Of a DNA stretch of 64,000 bases, positions 8,103 through 17,439 are shown piece by piece (positions within the stretch are counted from its first letter, which is position 1; every line of letters starts with the position of its first letter). This DNA is from Sphaerotilus mobilis (lineage in GTDB: Bacteria; Pseudomonadota; Gammaproteobacteria; Burkholderiales; Burkholderiaceae_C): contig NZ_SGWV01000007.1 in assembly GCF_004216565.1 (NCBI RefSeq), positions 806,001 to 870,000 on the forward strand, read 5' to 3'. Position numbers and translations under genes: made by a program. The notes under the pieces are model-generated. The model was not told the origin of the DNA and did no database searches. It was given only the letters and a program-made list of their open reading frames with translations.

Positions 8103-9488
8103 TCACTTCGCGTCGACCAGCGCGCCGATGTCCAGCAGCGTCAGCTCGTTGTCGTCGGGCTTGCCGATCTGGCGGCCCGACGAATACGGGAAGTTGTTGT
8201 CGTTGACGACCACGATGTGGCGCGCATCAACCAGCGTCAGACCTTCCGGGCCGAGGTGCGGCAGCACGAAGGTCTCCTCATTGGGGCCGACCTTGGCCAG
8301 GCGCTTCGGGTTGGCGATCTTCGTCAGGTCGATGTAGGCGACCTTGCGCACAAAGCCGTCCGCATCGGCCGCCGCCAGGTCGATCTTGTAGATGCGCTTG
8401 AAGCGCGCCGGCCGGGTGAAACAGTCGGTGCGGGCCTCGTCCGGACAGCCCGGGCCAGCGCCTTCGGTGGCGTCGTCGCGCTCGATCACCAGGCCGGTGC
8501 TCGCATCGAGCAGCTGGAAGTCGGCGGCGACGTGGCCGGCGGCCTCGAAGCGGTACTTGAACGCCTTGCCGGAGTACTTGCGGCTGGCCACGTCGAGTTC
8601 GAGGATGCGGGTGTAGGGCTTGCCCTCGCTCTGTTCCTGCGCCTTGGCGGCGGCGTCCCACAGCGGCCATTCGAACATCGGGTAGACGGTGCGGCCGTCG
8701 GGCGACTTCGCCATCGGCTCGAAACCGCCCGAGCGGCGCGCGTCCCAACCGCTCGCCTCGGCCGGGTAGTTGGGCAGGCGGCCCTGCAGGTAGTGGTCCG
8801 GGCTGCGATGGGTCTTGTCACCGACCGTGGTCTCGATCAGGCCCAGCGCCACGCCCTTGCGGTCGAAGCGGATCACGTAGGGACCGAACTCGTCGCCGAT
8901 CCACCACTCGTCACCGACCACCTGGATGGACTCGATGTCCAGGTCCGCGCCGGTCAGGAAACGCTCGCGGCTGGCCTCGTTCTGGATCACGAAGGGGATC
9001 TTGCGCTGCGGGTCGCGCAGAAAGGTCGTGTGCAGGCGCTTGACCAGGCCTGACGCCCAGTCCGCCTTGACGTGATGGACCATCAGCAGCGCATCGGCCG
9101 AGTTGACCTTGCTGCCGAAGCCGTTGTCGGTCAGCGCGAGGAACTCGTCACCGCCCATCGACACGATGCCCGAGAAGCCCTGCACCGACTGGCCCTTGAT
9201 CGGCAAGGCACCGCCCGAGGGCCGCGGGAACTTCGGGTCGCCGACGAAGGTGATGCCGGGCACGCTGCCGAGCACCTCGGTGCGCTGCCGGTTGGCCGCC
9301 GCGAACTTGCCGGCGGTCTGGAACAGCGCACCCGCCTCGCGCGGCGCACGCACGGTGCTGTCGTGCGGCAGGCGGGCATGGCCGGCCAGCACGGCGGTGA
9401 CCTCGGTCTGGGCTTGTGCGGTGGACAGGGGGGCCATGGCGGCCAGCGTGGCCGCGACGGCCAACAAGGTGGGACGGAAGGTGAACAT
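8103..9488 (-). CDS. exported esterase-like / phytase-like beta-propeller protein
   Basis: 461 residues with a signal peptide ending near TAQAQ. The sequence has features of the esterase-like-activity-of-phytase family: FSGIVSMGGDEFLALTDNGFGSK near residue 95, GDEWWIGDEFGPYVIRFDRKG near 190 and a C-terminal VVNDNNFPYSSGR segment. Members are secreted propellers thought to act on phosphate esters; activity in this one is not shown. It lies downstream of a secreted 5'-nucleotidase on the same strand, so the two may salvage phosphate together. It converges on the TRAP operon. Confidence 0.8.
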   Translation of the reverse strand: MFTFRPTLLAVAATLAAMAPLSTAQAQTEVTAVLAGHARLPHDSTVRAPREAGALFQTAGKFAAANRQRTEVLGSVPGITFVGDPKFPRPSGGALPIKGQSVQGFSGIVSMGGDEFLALTDNGFGSKVNSADALLMVHHVKADWASGLVKRLHTTFLRDPQRKIPFVIQNEASRERFLTGADLDIESIQVVGDEWWIGDEFGPYVIRFDRKGVALGLIETTVGDKTHRSPDHYLQGRLPNYPAEASGWDARRSGGFEPMAKSPDGRTVYPMFEWPLWDAAAKAQEQSEGKPYTRILELDVASRKYSGKAFKYRFEAAGHVAADFQLLDASTGLVIERDDATEGAGPGCPDEARTDCFTRPARFKRIYKIDLAAADADGFVRKVAYIDLTKIANPKRLAKVGPNEETFVLPHLGPEGLTLVDARHIVVVNDNNFPYSSGRQIGKPDDNELTLLDIGALVDAK

Positions 9489-9552
9489 GTCGGACTCCGG
9501 TGGAAGGATCGGGTGGTCGTTCGGCCGGGACCTGGTCGTCCCGGCCGTCCGT

Positions 9553-11442
9553 TCAGGGCAGCGTCACGCCAGCGGCGGTGACGACCGACTTGTGCGAGTA
9601 ATTGCCCGCTGCCGGCCGTGCGATGGGCGTGCTGGCGATCACGTAGTCGGCGAAGGTCTGCGTGTAGAGCAGGAAGGTGTTGACGTAGGCACCGGTGCGG
9701 AAGATCGTGCCCAGGGTTGCATAGCCGTCCTGACCGGCGGCCACGAAGTCATTGGTCACGAGCACATAGGTCTGCGTCGGCACGATCGCCGACCAGTTGC
9801 CGGTGACACGATCCCGCACTTCCACGTTGCTGAAGCGACTGCCGCGGGCCTGGCTCATGTTCAGATCCCAGCGCAGCCCGGCGGCATAGGGGTGCGAACC
9901 GGTCGACTGCAGGTTGTCCAGGTGATTGGCCACGCCGTCTTCAAGCGCGGCCACCATCTGCGCACCGGTCACCTCCATCTCGACCAGCACGTTGGTGAAG
10001 GGCAGCAGCGTGAACGCGGTGTTCATCGACAGGGTGCCAGCCGGCACGGGGATGCGCACGCCACCGGCGTTCTGCAGCGCGAAGCTGGCCCGCAGGCTGG
10101 CGCGCAGGAAGGCCTCGGCGACGACCTGACCGGCATCGCTGCCGCGCGCCAGCGTGTTGGCGGTCTCGCAGCCGACGGTGCCGGCCGAGCGGTTGGTCGT
10201 CTCGCCGGGCACACGCACCAGGCACAGGGCCTCGCTGGCGGTGCCGATGGTCTTGGCCTTCTCGGCGGCGACCTGGCTGGTGTAGGTCGCGAGGATGGCC
10301 GCAGCACCGGCATCGGGCGTGGTGACCTTGATGCGCGGATCGACGGCCAGGGTCGTCAGAAGCGCCGCCTTGGTCGGTGCATCCACATCGACGAAGGTGG
10401 TGCCGTTGCTGCGCTTGAAGTTCTCGCCGATCACCAGCGAGGCGTTGCCGCGACAACTGGCCACGGCGCCACGGTTGTCGAAGGCGACGTTCATCAGGCC
10501 GAAGACCTTGGCGTACTCCCAGGCCTGGCCGATGCAGACGGTCTGGCCATCGCGGTTGGTGACCCGTGTCGGATAGGCACCCGAAGAGGTCAGTCCCAAG
10601 CCGGTGAAATCGCCCAGCAGCGTGTGAGAGTCGCCGCCGATGATGACGTCGACATCGGTCAGCTGCGCGGCCATCGCGACGTCGTTGGCATAGCCCTGGT
10701 GCGTCATCAACACGATGTGGCGCACGCCCTGGGCCTTGAGCTCGTCGATGTAGCGCTGGGCGGTGGTCGTCTCGTCGAGGAACTGCGTGGTTGAAAGCGG
10801 GCGCGACGAGTTGGTGGTCTTGCCGGCGATGTCCAGGCCGATGATGCCGACCTTCACGCCGTCGTAGGTCTTGACGATGTAGGGCTTGATCACCGGCGTG
10901 CCGGACGGGTTCAGCGGCGTGCCGACGGCGGGTACGACATTGGCGCCGAGCACCGGTGTCTGGCACAGCGGCGTGTAGAGCGCGTCGATGAAGTTGCGGG
11001 TGGTCTGATCGCCGTCGTCGAACTCGTGATTGCCGAGTTCGAAGGCGTCGAAGCAGATGGTGTTCATCATCTTCGCGTCGACATCACCCTTGTAGAAGGT
11101 GTAGTAGAGCGTGCCGGTGACCGCATCACCGGCATGCAGCTTGAGCAGGTTGCGGGTGCCGGCCTGGGCCTTGAACAAGGTGGTCAGGCGCGCAAAGCCG
11201 CCCAGGTCGACCTGGGTGGCCACACCGTCGAGCGTCAGCTGCGTGTTGGCGAAAGGTTCGAGCTGCGAGTGGTGGTCGTTGACGTGCGCGATGTTGATCT
11301 CGATCGGCGCGTAGGTGGTCGTGGCGGCGGTGTCCCCGTCTGAGCCGCCACAGGCCGACAGGGCGGCCAGGACGAAGGCGGACAGCGCAGTCAGCGCAGG
11401 CTTGGCGACCAGGCGGCGATGGAGCGGGTGGCGAGAGAGCAT
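9553..11442 (-). CDS. lipoprotein 5'-nucleotidase / 2',3'-cyclic phosphodiesterase family
   Basis: About 629 residues from ATG 11442. The N-terminus is a lipoprotein signal with lipobox LSAC followed by GGSDGD. The N-terminal metallophosphatase domain shows NDHHSQLEPF, GNHEFDDGD and GGDSHTLLGDF motifs that bind two metal ions. The C-terminal domain has the nucleotidase signature around AGLRWDLNMSQARGSRFSNV and NDFVAAGQDGY. It would dephosphorylate nucleotides at the cell surface or periplasm so nucleosides and phosphate can be taken up. A longer upstream frame to 11517 lacks signal-peptide character, so the lipoprotein start is preferred. Confidence 0.9.
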   Translation of the reverse strand: MLSRHPLHRRLVAKPALTALSAFVLAALSACGGSDGDTAATTTYAPIEINIAHVNDHHSQLEPFANTQLTLDGVATQVDLGGFARLTTLFKAQAGTRNLLKLHAGDAVTGTLYYTFYKGDVDAKMMNTICFDAFELGNHEFDDGDQTTRNFIDALYTPLCQTPVLGANVVPAVGTPLNPSGTPVIKPYIVKTYDGVKVGIIGLDIAGKTTNSSRPLSTTQFLDETTTAQRYIDELKAQGVRHIVLMTHQGYANDVAMAAQLTDVDVIIGGDSHTLLGDFTGLGLTSSGAYPTRVTNRDGQTVCIGQAWEYAKVFGLMNVAFDNRGAVASCRGNASLVIGENFKRSNGTTFVDVDAPTKAALLTTLAVDPRIKVTTPDAGAAAILATYTSQVAAEKAKTIGTASEALCLVRVPGETTNRSAGTVGCETANTLARGSDAGQVVAEAFLRASLRASFALQNAGGVRIPVPAGTLSMNTAFTLLPFTNVLVEMEVTGAQMVAALEDGVANHLDNLQSTGSHPYAAGLRWDLNMSQARGSRFSNVEVRDRVTGNWSAIVPTQTYVLVTNDFVAAGQDGYATLGTIFRTGAYVNTFLLYTQTFADYVIASTPIARPAAGNYSHKSVVTAAGVTLP

Positions 11443-11497
11443 GTCGATCTTCTGGTGTGGAGGAAGCCCCGCACACTGCCGATCGACCATGTAACGC

Positions 11498-12682
11498 TCA
11501 TGACAGCCGCAACGCACGACCCTGCTGCGCCAGTCCCGGCGCGGCCTGTGCGGCGCTGCGCAACATCACGTCGGCCATGATGTCGACCACCTCGAAGACG
11601 GCCCGGTTCTGGTGGGCCCGCACCCGCATCTGCAGCGCCGGCAGGTCGGCCAGCAAGGCCTGCACCGCCGCCGGGAGTTGGCCGACCGAGCGGATCACAT
11701 GGCCGTAGCCATGCTCGCGGACCCACTCGGTGTTGTAGCGCTCCTGCGGCATCGTGCCGCTGTGGCGGAAGGTGATGACCGGCAGGCCCAGATGGATGGC
11801 CTCGCTCAGGCTGCCGGGGCCGGGCTTGCCGCAGAACCAGCTGCCGAGCTGCAGGTAGCGCACCACGTCGGCCGTGTAGCCGACCACCGCGTGAGGCGCC
11901 TGGCGCTTCAACTGGCTCAGGCGTTGAGCCAGTCGTTCGTTGCGGCCGCACATCAGGATCAGCTGCTGGTCGTCAAGCGCCTTGGCGATGCGGCCGATCT
12001 GGCTGGAACCCTCGCCGCCGAACATCACCACGCCGACCGGGCGCGACGGGTCCAGACCCAGCTGGCGCAAGCCGTCCGCACGGCGCTCGCGGGTCATCAC
12101 CTCGCCCTGATGGAAGTCGGGTCGCAGGATCATGCCGGTGGTCAGCGACAGGCGTTCATCGGCCACGCCGGCCGCGCGGGCCTGGGCCAGTGCGCGCTCG
12201 CTGCCGCAGACGATCTGCTGCTGCGCCAGTTCGGGCTCGATCCAGAAATGCGGCGGCAGGTCGGCGATGTCGGTCATCACCGTCAGGTAAGGCACGCCGG
12301 GCAGGCTCGCCTGCAAGGACAGGCACAAGGCACGGTTGAAGTTGGGCACCAGCGAGACGACCAGGTCCGGCTCGCTGCGCAGCCAGTGCTGCGACAGGCG
12401 CTGGCAGATCAGCTCGTGGCTGGCGCGGATCAGGCCCTGCAGCAGCTTCAGCTCGGGTGTCATGCCCCAGGTCCAGCCCCGCGCGAGGCGCTGGTTGTAG
12501 AGGTCCTCGGGCGCCAACCCGGTCAGCTTGCGGAACTGCTCGTTCGGGTCCAGCAGCTCGACCAGGTCGACGCGCCGCACCGCCCAGGGCCGGCGCTGCT
12601 GCGCGATCACCTGCTCCAGCGCCAGCGCGGCAGCCCGGTGGCCGCCGCCGTAGTTGAAGTAGACGAGATCGACGGTCTTCAT
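11498..12682 (-). CDS. MGDG-synthase-like glycosyltransferase (GT28 type)
   Basis: 394 residues from ATG 12682. The N-terminal NYGGGHRAAALAL segment and C-terminal GKPGPGSLSEAIHLGLPVI segment match the fold of monogalactosyldiacylglycerol synthases, MurG and processive diacylglycerol glucosyltransferases. It probably transfers a sugar from a UDP-sugar to diacylglycerol at the cytoplasmic face of the membrane. Donor and number of sugars added are not readable. The neighbouring PS decarboxylase gene on the same strand points to a lipid role. A longer reading to 12817 adds a basic leader not expected in the family. Confidence 0.75.
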   Translation of the reverse strand: MKTVDLVYFNYGGGHRAAALALEQVIAQQRRPWAVRRVDLVELLDPNEQFRKLTGLAPEDLYNQRLARGWTWGMTPELKLLQGLIRASHELICQRLSQHWLRSEPDLVVSLVPNFNRALCLSLQASLPGVPYLTVMTDIADLPPHFWIEPELAQQQIVCGSERALAQARAAGVADERLSLTTGMILRPDFHQGEVMTRERRADGLRQLGLDPSRPVGVVMFGGEGSSQIGRIAKALDDQQLILMCGRNERLAQRLSQLKRQAPHAVVGYTADVVRYLQLGSWFCGKPGPGSLSEAIHLGLPVITFRHSGTMPQERYNTEWVREHGYGHVIRSVGQLPAAVQALLADLPALQMRVRAHQNRAVFEVVDIMADVMLRSAAQAAPGLAQQGRALRLS

Positions 12683-12744
12683 GGCCGCGATGGTGGTCAG
12701 GGCCTGCGTCGGAATCGTGACGAAGCCGTGTCGATCGTGTGACC

Positions 12745-13629
12745 TCAGGCCGGCGTCGACGCCTTCAGCAGCGGCTGACCCATCTTGATGCGCACGCCGT
12801 TGGCGATGCCCTCGCACAGCTCATGGCCCTTGGGGGCGAAGACGATGATGGTCGAGCCGTGCTGGAACCAGCCCATCTCCTCGCCCTTGCGGAAGCGGGC
12901 GCGAGCCTGGCCTGGCAGCGCGATCTCGTTGGGCCCGCGATAGCGCAGGTGCAGCAGCACATCGAGGAAGTGCAGCCTCAGGCTGGCCACCAGGATGGCC
13001 GCCACCGGCACGATGGCGATCGGCGTGCCGGTGCGCGCCAGCCGGGTGTTGAGCACCGCCCGCTCGTTGCGGCAGAACAGCTTCTCGACCCGCTGGAGCG
13101 CGATCGGGTTGACGTTCCAAGTGTCGCCGCTGAGGTAGGTCACATGCTCGACCGTCAGGTCCTGCGGCGCATGGAAGCGGTGGTACATCGCCGAGGTCAG
13201 CCGCAGCGTGACGAACACGCCGTCGTGATAGGGCGTGGTGTCCTGGCTCGGGCCGAACAGCTCAGCCAGCGTGTACGGAAAGCCCTTGGCCTGGAAGACC
13301 TGCGTGCCTGCCACGTCACCGCAGGCGCCGACGATGGCGTCGCTCGGGCTGCACAGGCCGTCCGGGTCGGCATCGATCGGCCGGGTCTCGGGCCGGATCG
13401 GGCGTGTGAAGCAGTCATGCAGCGAGCCATAACGCTGCGGCGGCGACTCGCTCAGGTCGAGGTCGCTGAAGCAGCGCCAGACCGCGATCGACCACCGCGC
13501 CAGCAAGGGGCTGCGGATCTGGCTGTACCAGCCGATGAAGCGGGTCAGCGCGATGCGCGGCACCCGGTTGGTCAACAAGAAGTTGAGGTCTTCCTGGGCC
13601 AGGATTGTCTTGAGCAGTGACGTTTTCAT
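12745..13629 (-). CDS. psd: phosphatidylserine decarboxylase
   Basis: 294 residues, the usual length of the proenzyme. The self-cleavage site appears as HGST near residue 265 (in GWFQHGSTIIVF), where Ser becomes the pyruvoyl group. Further family marks are VFVTLRLTSAMYHRFHAP near residue 145 (catalytic His) and GDTWNVNPIAL. It makes phosphatidylethanolamine from phosphatidylserine in the inner membrane. It lies just upstream of the MGDG-synthase-like gene and probably shares its transcript (62-base gap). Confidence 0.92.
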   Translation of the reverse strand: MKTSLLKTILAQEDLNFLLTNRVPRIALTRFIGWYSQIRSPLLARWSIAVWRCFSDLDLSESPPQRYGSLHDCFTRPIRPETRPIDADPDGLCSPSDAIVGACGDVAGTQVFQAKGFPYTLAELFGPSQDTTPYHDGVFVTLRLTSAMYHRFHAPQDLTVEHVTYLSGDTWNVNPIALQRVEKLFCRNERAVLNTRLARTGTPIAIVPVAAILVASLRLHFLDVLLHLRYRGPNEIALPGQARARFRKGEEMGWFQHGSTIIVFAPKGHELCEGIANGVRIKMGQPLLKASTPA

Positions 13630-13705
13630 GACGTTGTCAATTCCGACGGTTAGACATCGGGTCTTGCTTCAACCCACGGCCTGAACAGGCCACGGAAACA
13701 GACCC

Positions 13706-15361
13706 ATGAACGATTCCTTCGCGCTCTCCGCCGTGGCGCTGGCCACGCTGGCCTGGCTGGTGCCCAAGGCGCACCGACGGCTGGCGCTGTCGCGTGCCAA
13801 GCACCGCTCGCTGACGGGCCACTCGCGCATGGCCAAGCGGGTCGCCGGGCTGATCCCCGGCTATGCCTATGACGAGGCAAACTGGTTCGACCGCGACGGC
13901 GCCAACGCCGAGGTCGTGGCACGCCGCAAGGCCGGCTTTGCGCGCCTGTGCGACACGCTCAACACGCGTCACCCCAAGAGCATCGAGGCCACCGCGCAGG
14001 CGCGCGAGATGCTGGCCGACCTGCAGTTCACCGGCAGCTACCGGGTGCCCTTCCAGTTCAGCCCCTGGCTGCGCCAGAACCTCAAGCTCGGCGGCTTCCT
14101 GCAGGCCTCCGAGGGCGTCAAGGTGACCGACCTCGACGGCATCGAGTTCTATGACCTGACCGGCTCCTACGGCGTCAACCTGCTGGGCTACGACACCTAC
14201 AAGCAGACCATCGCCGAGGGCGTGCGCACGGCCGAGGCCCTGGGCCCGGTGCTGGGCGCCTACCACCCCGTGCTGATCGACAACATGCGCCGGCTGAAGG
14301 CGATCTCCGGCCAGGACGAGGTCAGCTTCCACATGTCCGGCACCGAGGCCGTCATGCAGGCCGTGCGGCTGGCGCGTTACCACACGCGGCGTCGCAACCT
14401 GGTGCGCTTTGCCGGGGCGTACCACGGCTGGTGGGAGGACGTGCAACCCGGCCCCGGCAACCCGCTGCCACCGCGCGAGACCTACACGCTGGCCGACATG
14501 AGCGAGCAGGCGCTGAAGGTCATCGGCAGCCGCAAGGACATCGCCTGCGTGCTGATCAACCCGCTGCAGGCCCTGCATCCCAACAGCGGCGCGCCGGGCG
14601 ACTCGTCGCTGGTCGACAGCGCACGCAAGGCCGGCTACGACCGTGCCGCCTACACCGCCTGGCTCCAGCGCCTGCGCGAGACCTGCACCGCCAACGGCGT
14701 CGTGCTGATCTTCGACGAGGTCTTCATGGGCTTCCGGCTGGCCCCTGGCGGCGCGCAAGAGTACTTCGGCGTGCGCGCCGACATGGTCACCTATGGCAAG
14801 ACGCTGGGCGGCGGCCTGCCAGTTGGTGTGGTCTGCGGCAAGCATGAGCTGATGAAGCGCTACCGCGAGGATCGACCGGCCGACATCTGCTTCGCGCGCG
14901 GCACCTTCAATGCCCATCCCTACGTGCTGGGCGCGATGGCGGCCTTCCTCGACCGCCTGGAGACGCCCGAGGTGCGGGCGCTCTACGACGGCCTGGAGGA
15001 ACGCTGGAATGGCCGCGCATCGCGGCTCAATGCGGCGCTGGCGCAAGCAGGGGTGCCGGTGCAAGTGGCCAACCTCTCGACGGTCTGGACGGTGCTCTAC
15101 GACCAGCCCGCGCGCTACAACTGGATGCTGCAGTTCTACCTGCGCGAGCAGGGCCTGGCACTGAGCTGGGTTGGCAGCGGCCGGCTGATCTTCAGCCTGA
15201 ACTACAGCGACGCTGACTTCGACGAGGTGCAGCGCCGCTTCGTCGCCGCCGCGTGCGCGATGAAGGCCGACGGCTGGTGGGACGTGCCGGCCGCGCTCAG
15301 CAACAAGGCCATCAAGCGCAGCCTGCTGCGCGAGATGCTGGCGCAGCGGCTGGGTCGCTGA
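13706..15361 (+). CDS. class III PLP-dependent aminotransferase (glutamate-1-semialdehyde aminomutase-like)
   Basis: 551 residues, about 100 more than typical glutamate-1-semialdehyde aminomutases because of an N-terminal extension with a hydrophobic start. The PLP-binding region is intact: LIFDEVFMGFRL near residue 335 (Asp contacts the pyridine nitrogen) and YGKTLGGGLPVGV near 365 (Lys forms the Schiff base). HMSGTEAVMQAVRLAR near residue 212 is the cofactor phosphate loop. It is read divergently from psd and surrounded by lipid genes, so a role in lipid headgroup or amino-sugar chemistry is more likely than tetrapyrrole synthesis. That is inference. Confidence 0.8.
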   Translation: MNDSFALSAVALATLAWLVPKAHRRLALSRAKHRSLTGHSRMAKRVAGLIPGYAYDEANWFDRDGANAEVVARRKAGFARLCDTLNTRHPKSIEATAQAREMLADLQFTGSYRVPFQFSPWLRQNLKLGGFLQASEGVKVTDLDGIEFYDLTGSYGVNLLGYDTYKQTIAEGVRTAEALGPVLGAYHPVLIDNMRRLKAISGQDEVSFHMSGTEAVMQAVRLARYHTRRRNLVRFAGAYHGWWEDVQPGPGNPLPPRETYTLADMSEQALKVIGSRKDIACVLINPLQALHPNSGAPGDSSLVDSARKAGYDRAAYTAWLQRLRETCTANGVVLIFDEVFMGFRLAPGGAQEYFGVRADMVTYGKTLGGGLPVGVVCGKHELMKRYREDRPADICFARGTFNAHPYVLGAMAAFLDRLETPEVRALYDGLEERWNGRASRLNAALAQAGVPVQVANLSTVWTVLYDQPARYNWMLQFYLREQGLALSWVGSGRLIFSLNYSDADFDEVQRRFVAAACAMKADGWWDVPAALSNKAIKRSLLREMLAQRLGR

Positions 15362-15385
15362 ACGTCGATGCGGGGAAGGTGTCGC

Positions 15386-16051
15386 TCAGTGAGCGGCGCC
15401 TTCGGCCTTCTCGGCTTCCACGCTCTTGTGCGCCTCGTCACCAACATGGGCACGCACATGCGTCATCGGGTCCAGTCGCTCGCCACGCATCAGGTAGAGC
15501 GGCGAGCGGTGGTACATCTTGATGTCGTGGAAGGGGTCCGTGATGATCTTGGTGGCCCAGGCCACGCCGACCATGAAGCCCTGCGTCAGCCACAGCTGCA
15601 CGACGCGGAAGATCAGGCCCGAGACACCCAGCGCCAGCCAGGCGATGCCCACGTCATGGACCCAGCCCGAGAGGTCGCTCGCCGGCTCGATCAGGCCGCC
15701 GACCGAGGGCGCAAACCACAGCACGGCCGGGATCACGACCCAGGCGCCCATCAGCACGATCTTGCGGCGGATGTTGTAGCCGACCTTGATCGCTTCCTTG
15801 TGCTCGTCGGTGGCCTGGTTGACCTCGTCGTAGCCGCGCGGCTCGAAGAAGAAGTGGCCGGCCTGGCGGCTCAGCATCGACACGCACCAGGCCACGATCG
15901 CGGCCATGGCCGGGTCGATGAACAAGAGCACGTAGGCCACCAGAAAGCTGCAGGCGCTCAGCAGGTGCAGGCTCTGGTTGATGCGGCAGTGGTGGTAGTA
16001 GCGGTGGTCGTCCCAGCGCTGCACGGCCAGGGTTTCGAAGAAGCGGTTCAC
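15386..16051 (-). CDS. polytopic membrane protein, possibly Mpo1/DUF962-like
   Basis: 221 residues with about four hydrophobic segments (near 30-45, 50-62, 98-118 and 133-155). The first 100 residues include a His-rich cluster DDHRYYHHCRINQSLH and SRQAGHFFFEPRGYDE, which recalls the Mpo1/DUF962 family of putative iron-dependent fatty-acid alpha-dioxygenases. That match is tentative. The His residues could bind a metal. It converges on the aminotransferase gene. Confidence 0.55.
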   Translation of the reverse strand: MNRFFETLAVQRWDDHRYYHHCRINQSLHLLSACSFLVAYVLLFIDPAMAAIVAWCVSMLSRQAGHFFFEPRGYDEVNQATDEHKEAIKVGYNIRRKIVLMGAWVVIPAVLWFAPSVGGLIEPASDLSGWVHDVGIAWLALGVSGLIFRVVQLWLTQGFMVGVAWATKIITDPFHDIKMYHRSPLYLMRGERLDPMTHVRAHVGDEAHKSVEAEKAEGAAH

Positions 16052-16224
16052 GGTGATCCTCTTGAGGGTTCAACGCTCGGAGCCCGGGGCTCGCAGCGGT
16101 CGGCAAGGGCAGGCCATCACCACGATGGCCCGCGTGTCACGATGGTGACGACCGACCGTGAAGGACCGGTGACGGTTCCGCGACAGAACGCCCTGTCATC
16201 GAACGGTCGTGTGCCACGCGCAGC

Positions 16225-17439
16225 ATGCGCGCCATGACATCCGACCGACCGCTGCGCATCGCCTGTGTCACCGAGACCTATCCGCCCGAGGTCAACGGCG
16301 TGGCCGTGACCCTGGCCCGCGTGGTCGAGGGACTGGTCGCACGCGGCCATGTGCTGGACCTGCTGCGCCCCTGTCAGGCGGACGAAACGGCCACCGGTGA
16401 CCGACCGGTCAGCGTCGACGGCCTGCTGCTGCACCGCCTGCCCGGTCTGCCCATCCCCGGCTACCGTGACCTGCGCATGGGCCTGCCGGCCGCGCGCCGG
16501 CTGCGCCGGCTCTGGCGCATCGAACGGCCGGACATCGTGCACATCGCCACCGAAGGGCCGCTGGGCGAGTCGGCCCTGCGCGCCGCGCGCTCGTTGGGCC
16601 TGCCGGTCAGCTCGGACTTCCGCACCAACTTCGATGCCTACAGCGACCACTACGGCATCGGCTTCCTGCGCCGTCCCATCACCGCCTGGCTGCGCCATTT
16701 CCACAACCGCTGCGACGCCACCATGGCCCCGACCGAGGCCTTGCGCCACACGCTGGCGGACCAGGGCTACCGGCAACTGCACGTGGTCACGCGCGGGGTC
16801 GACACCGAACGTTTCCAGCCGGCCCGACGCAGTGATGCGCTGCGCGCGCAATGGGGGGCCGGTGCGGACGACGTGGTCGTGCTGCACGTCGGCCGGGTCG
16901 CCGCCGAGAAGAACCTGGCGGTGCTGAGCGCCGCCTTCGAGGCGATCGCCGCCCAGGTGCCGGGCGCCCGCCTGGTCGTGGTCGGCGACGGCCCGCAACG
17001 TGGCGAGTTGCAGGCCCGCCATCCGGATGTCGTGTTCACCGGCCAGCAGCGTGGCGATGACCTGGCGCGTCACTACGCCAGTGCCGACCTGTTCGTGTTC
17101 GCCAGCCTGACCGAGACCTTTGGCAACGTCACCACCGAGGCCATGGCCAGCGGCCTGGCCATCGCGGCCTATGACCACGCGGCCGCCGGCCAACTGGTCG
17201 AGCCCGGCGTTGAAGGACTGCTGGCCGCACCCGGCGATGAACGGGCCTTCGTGGCTCAAGCGCTGAGCCTGGCGCGCGATCTGCCGCGTTGCCGTGCCAT
17301 GGGCCGTCACGCCCGGCAACGTGCCGAGGGCCTGGGCTGGGATGCCATCGTCGCGCGCTTCGAGGCCATCTTGCGCGGCACCATCGCCGCACGCGAGACG
17401 GCCACCGCGCCTCAGACTGCCCGCTCGGCCGTGGCCTGA
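16225..17439 (+). CDS. GT4-family glycosyltransferase (PimA/MgtA-like)
   Basis: 404 residues. The N-terminal domain begins with IACVTETYPPEVNGVAVTLARVVEGL, and the C-terminal donor-binding domain shows LHVGRVAAEKNL, VVGDGPQRGEL and FVFASLTETFGNVTTEAMASGL with the EX7E-type motif. The closest recognisable type is the GDP-mannose- or UDP-sugar-dependent diacylglycerol/phosphatidylinositol glycosyltransferase group. It probably makes a glycolipid. Start 16225 or 16234 cannot be separated, since neither has a clear ribosome site. The last 28 bases overlap the convergent MFS gene. Confidence 0.8.
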   Translation: MRAMTSDRPLRIACVTETYPPEVNGVAVTLARVVEGLVARGHVLDLLRPCQADETATGDRPVSVDGLLLHRLPGLPIPGYRDLRMGLPAARRLRRLWRIERPDIVHIATEGPLGESALRAARSLGLPVSSDFRTNFDAYSDHYGIGFLRRPITAWLRHFHNRCDATMAPTEALRHTLADQGYRQLHVVTRGVDTERFQPARRSDALRAQWGAGADDVVVLHVGRVAAEKNLAVLSAAFEAIAAQVPGARLVVVGDGPQRGELQARHPDVVFTGQQRGDDLARHYASADLFVFASLTETFGNVTTEAMASGLAIAAYDHAAAGQLVEPGVEGLLAAPGDERAFVAQALSLARDLPRCRAMGRHARQRAEGLGWDAIVARFEAILRGTIAARETATAPQTARSAVA

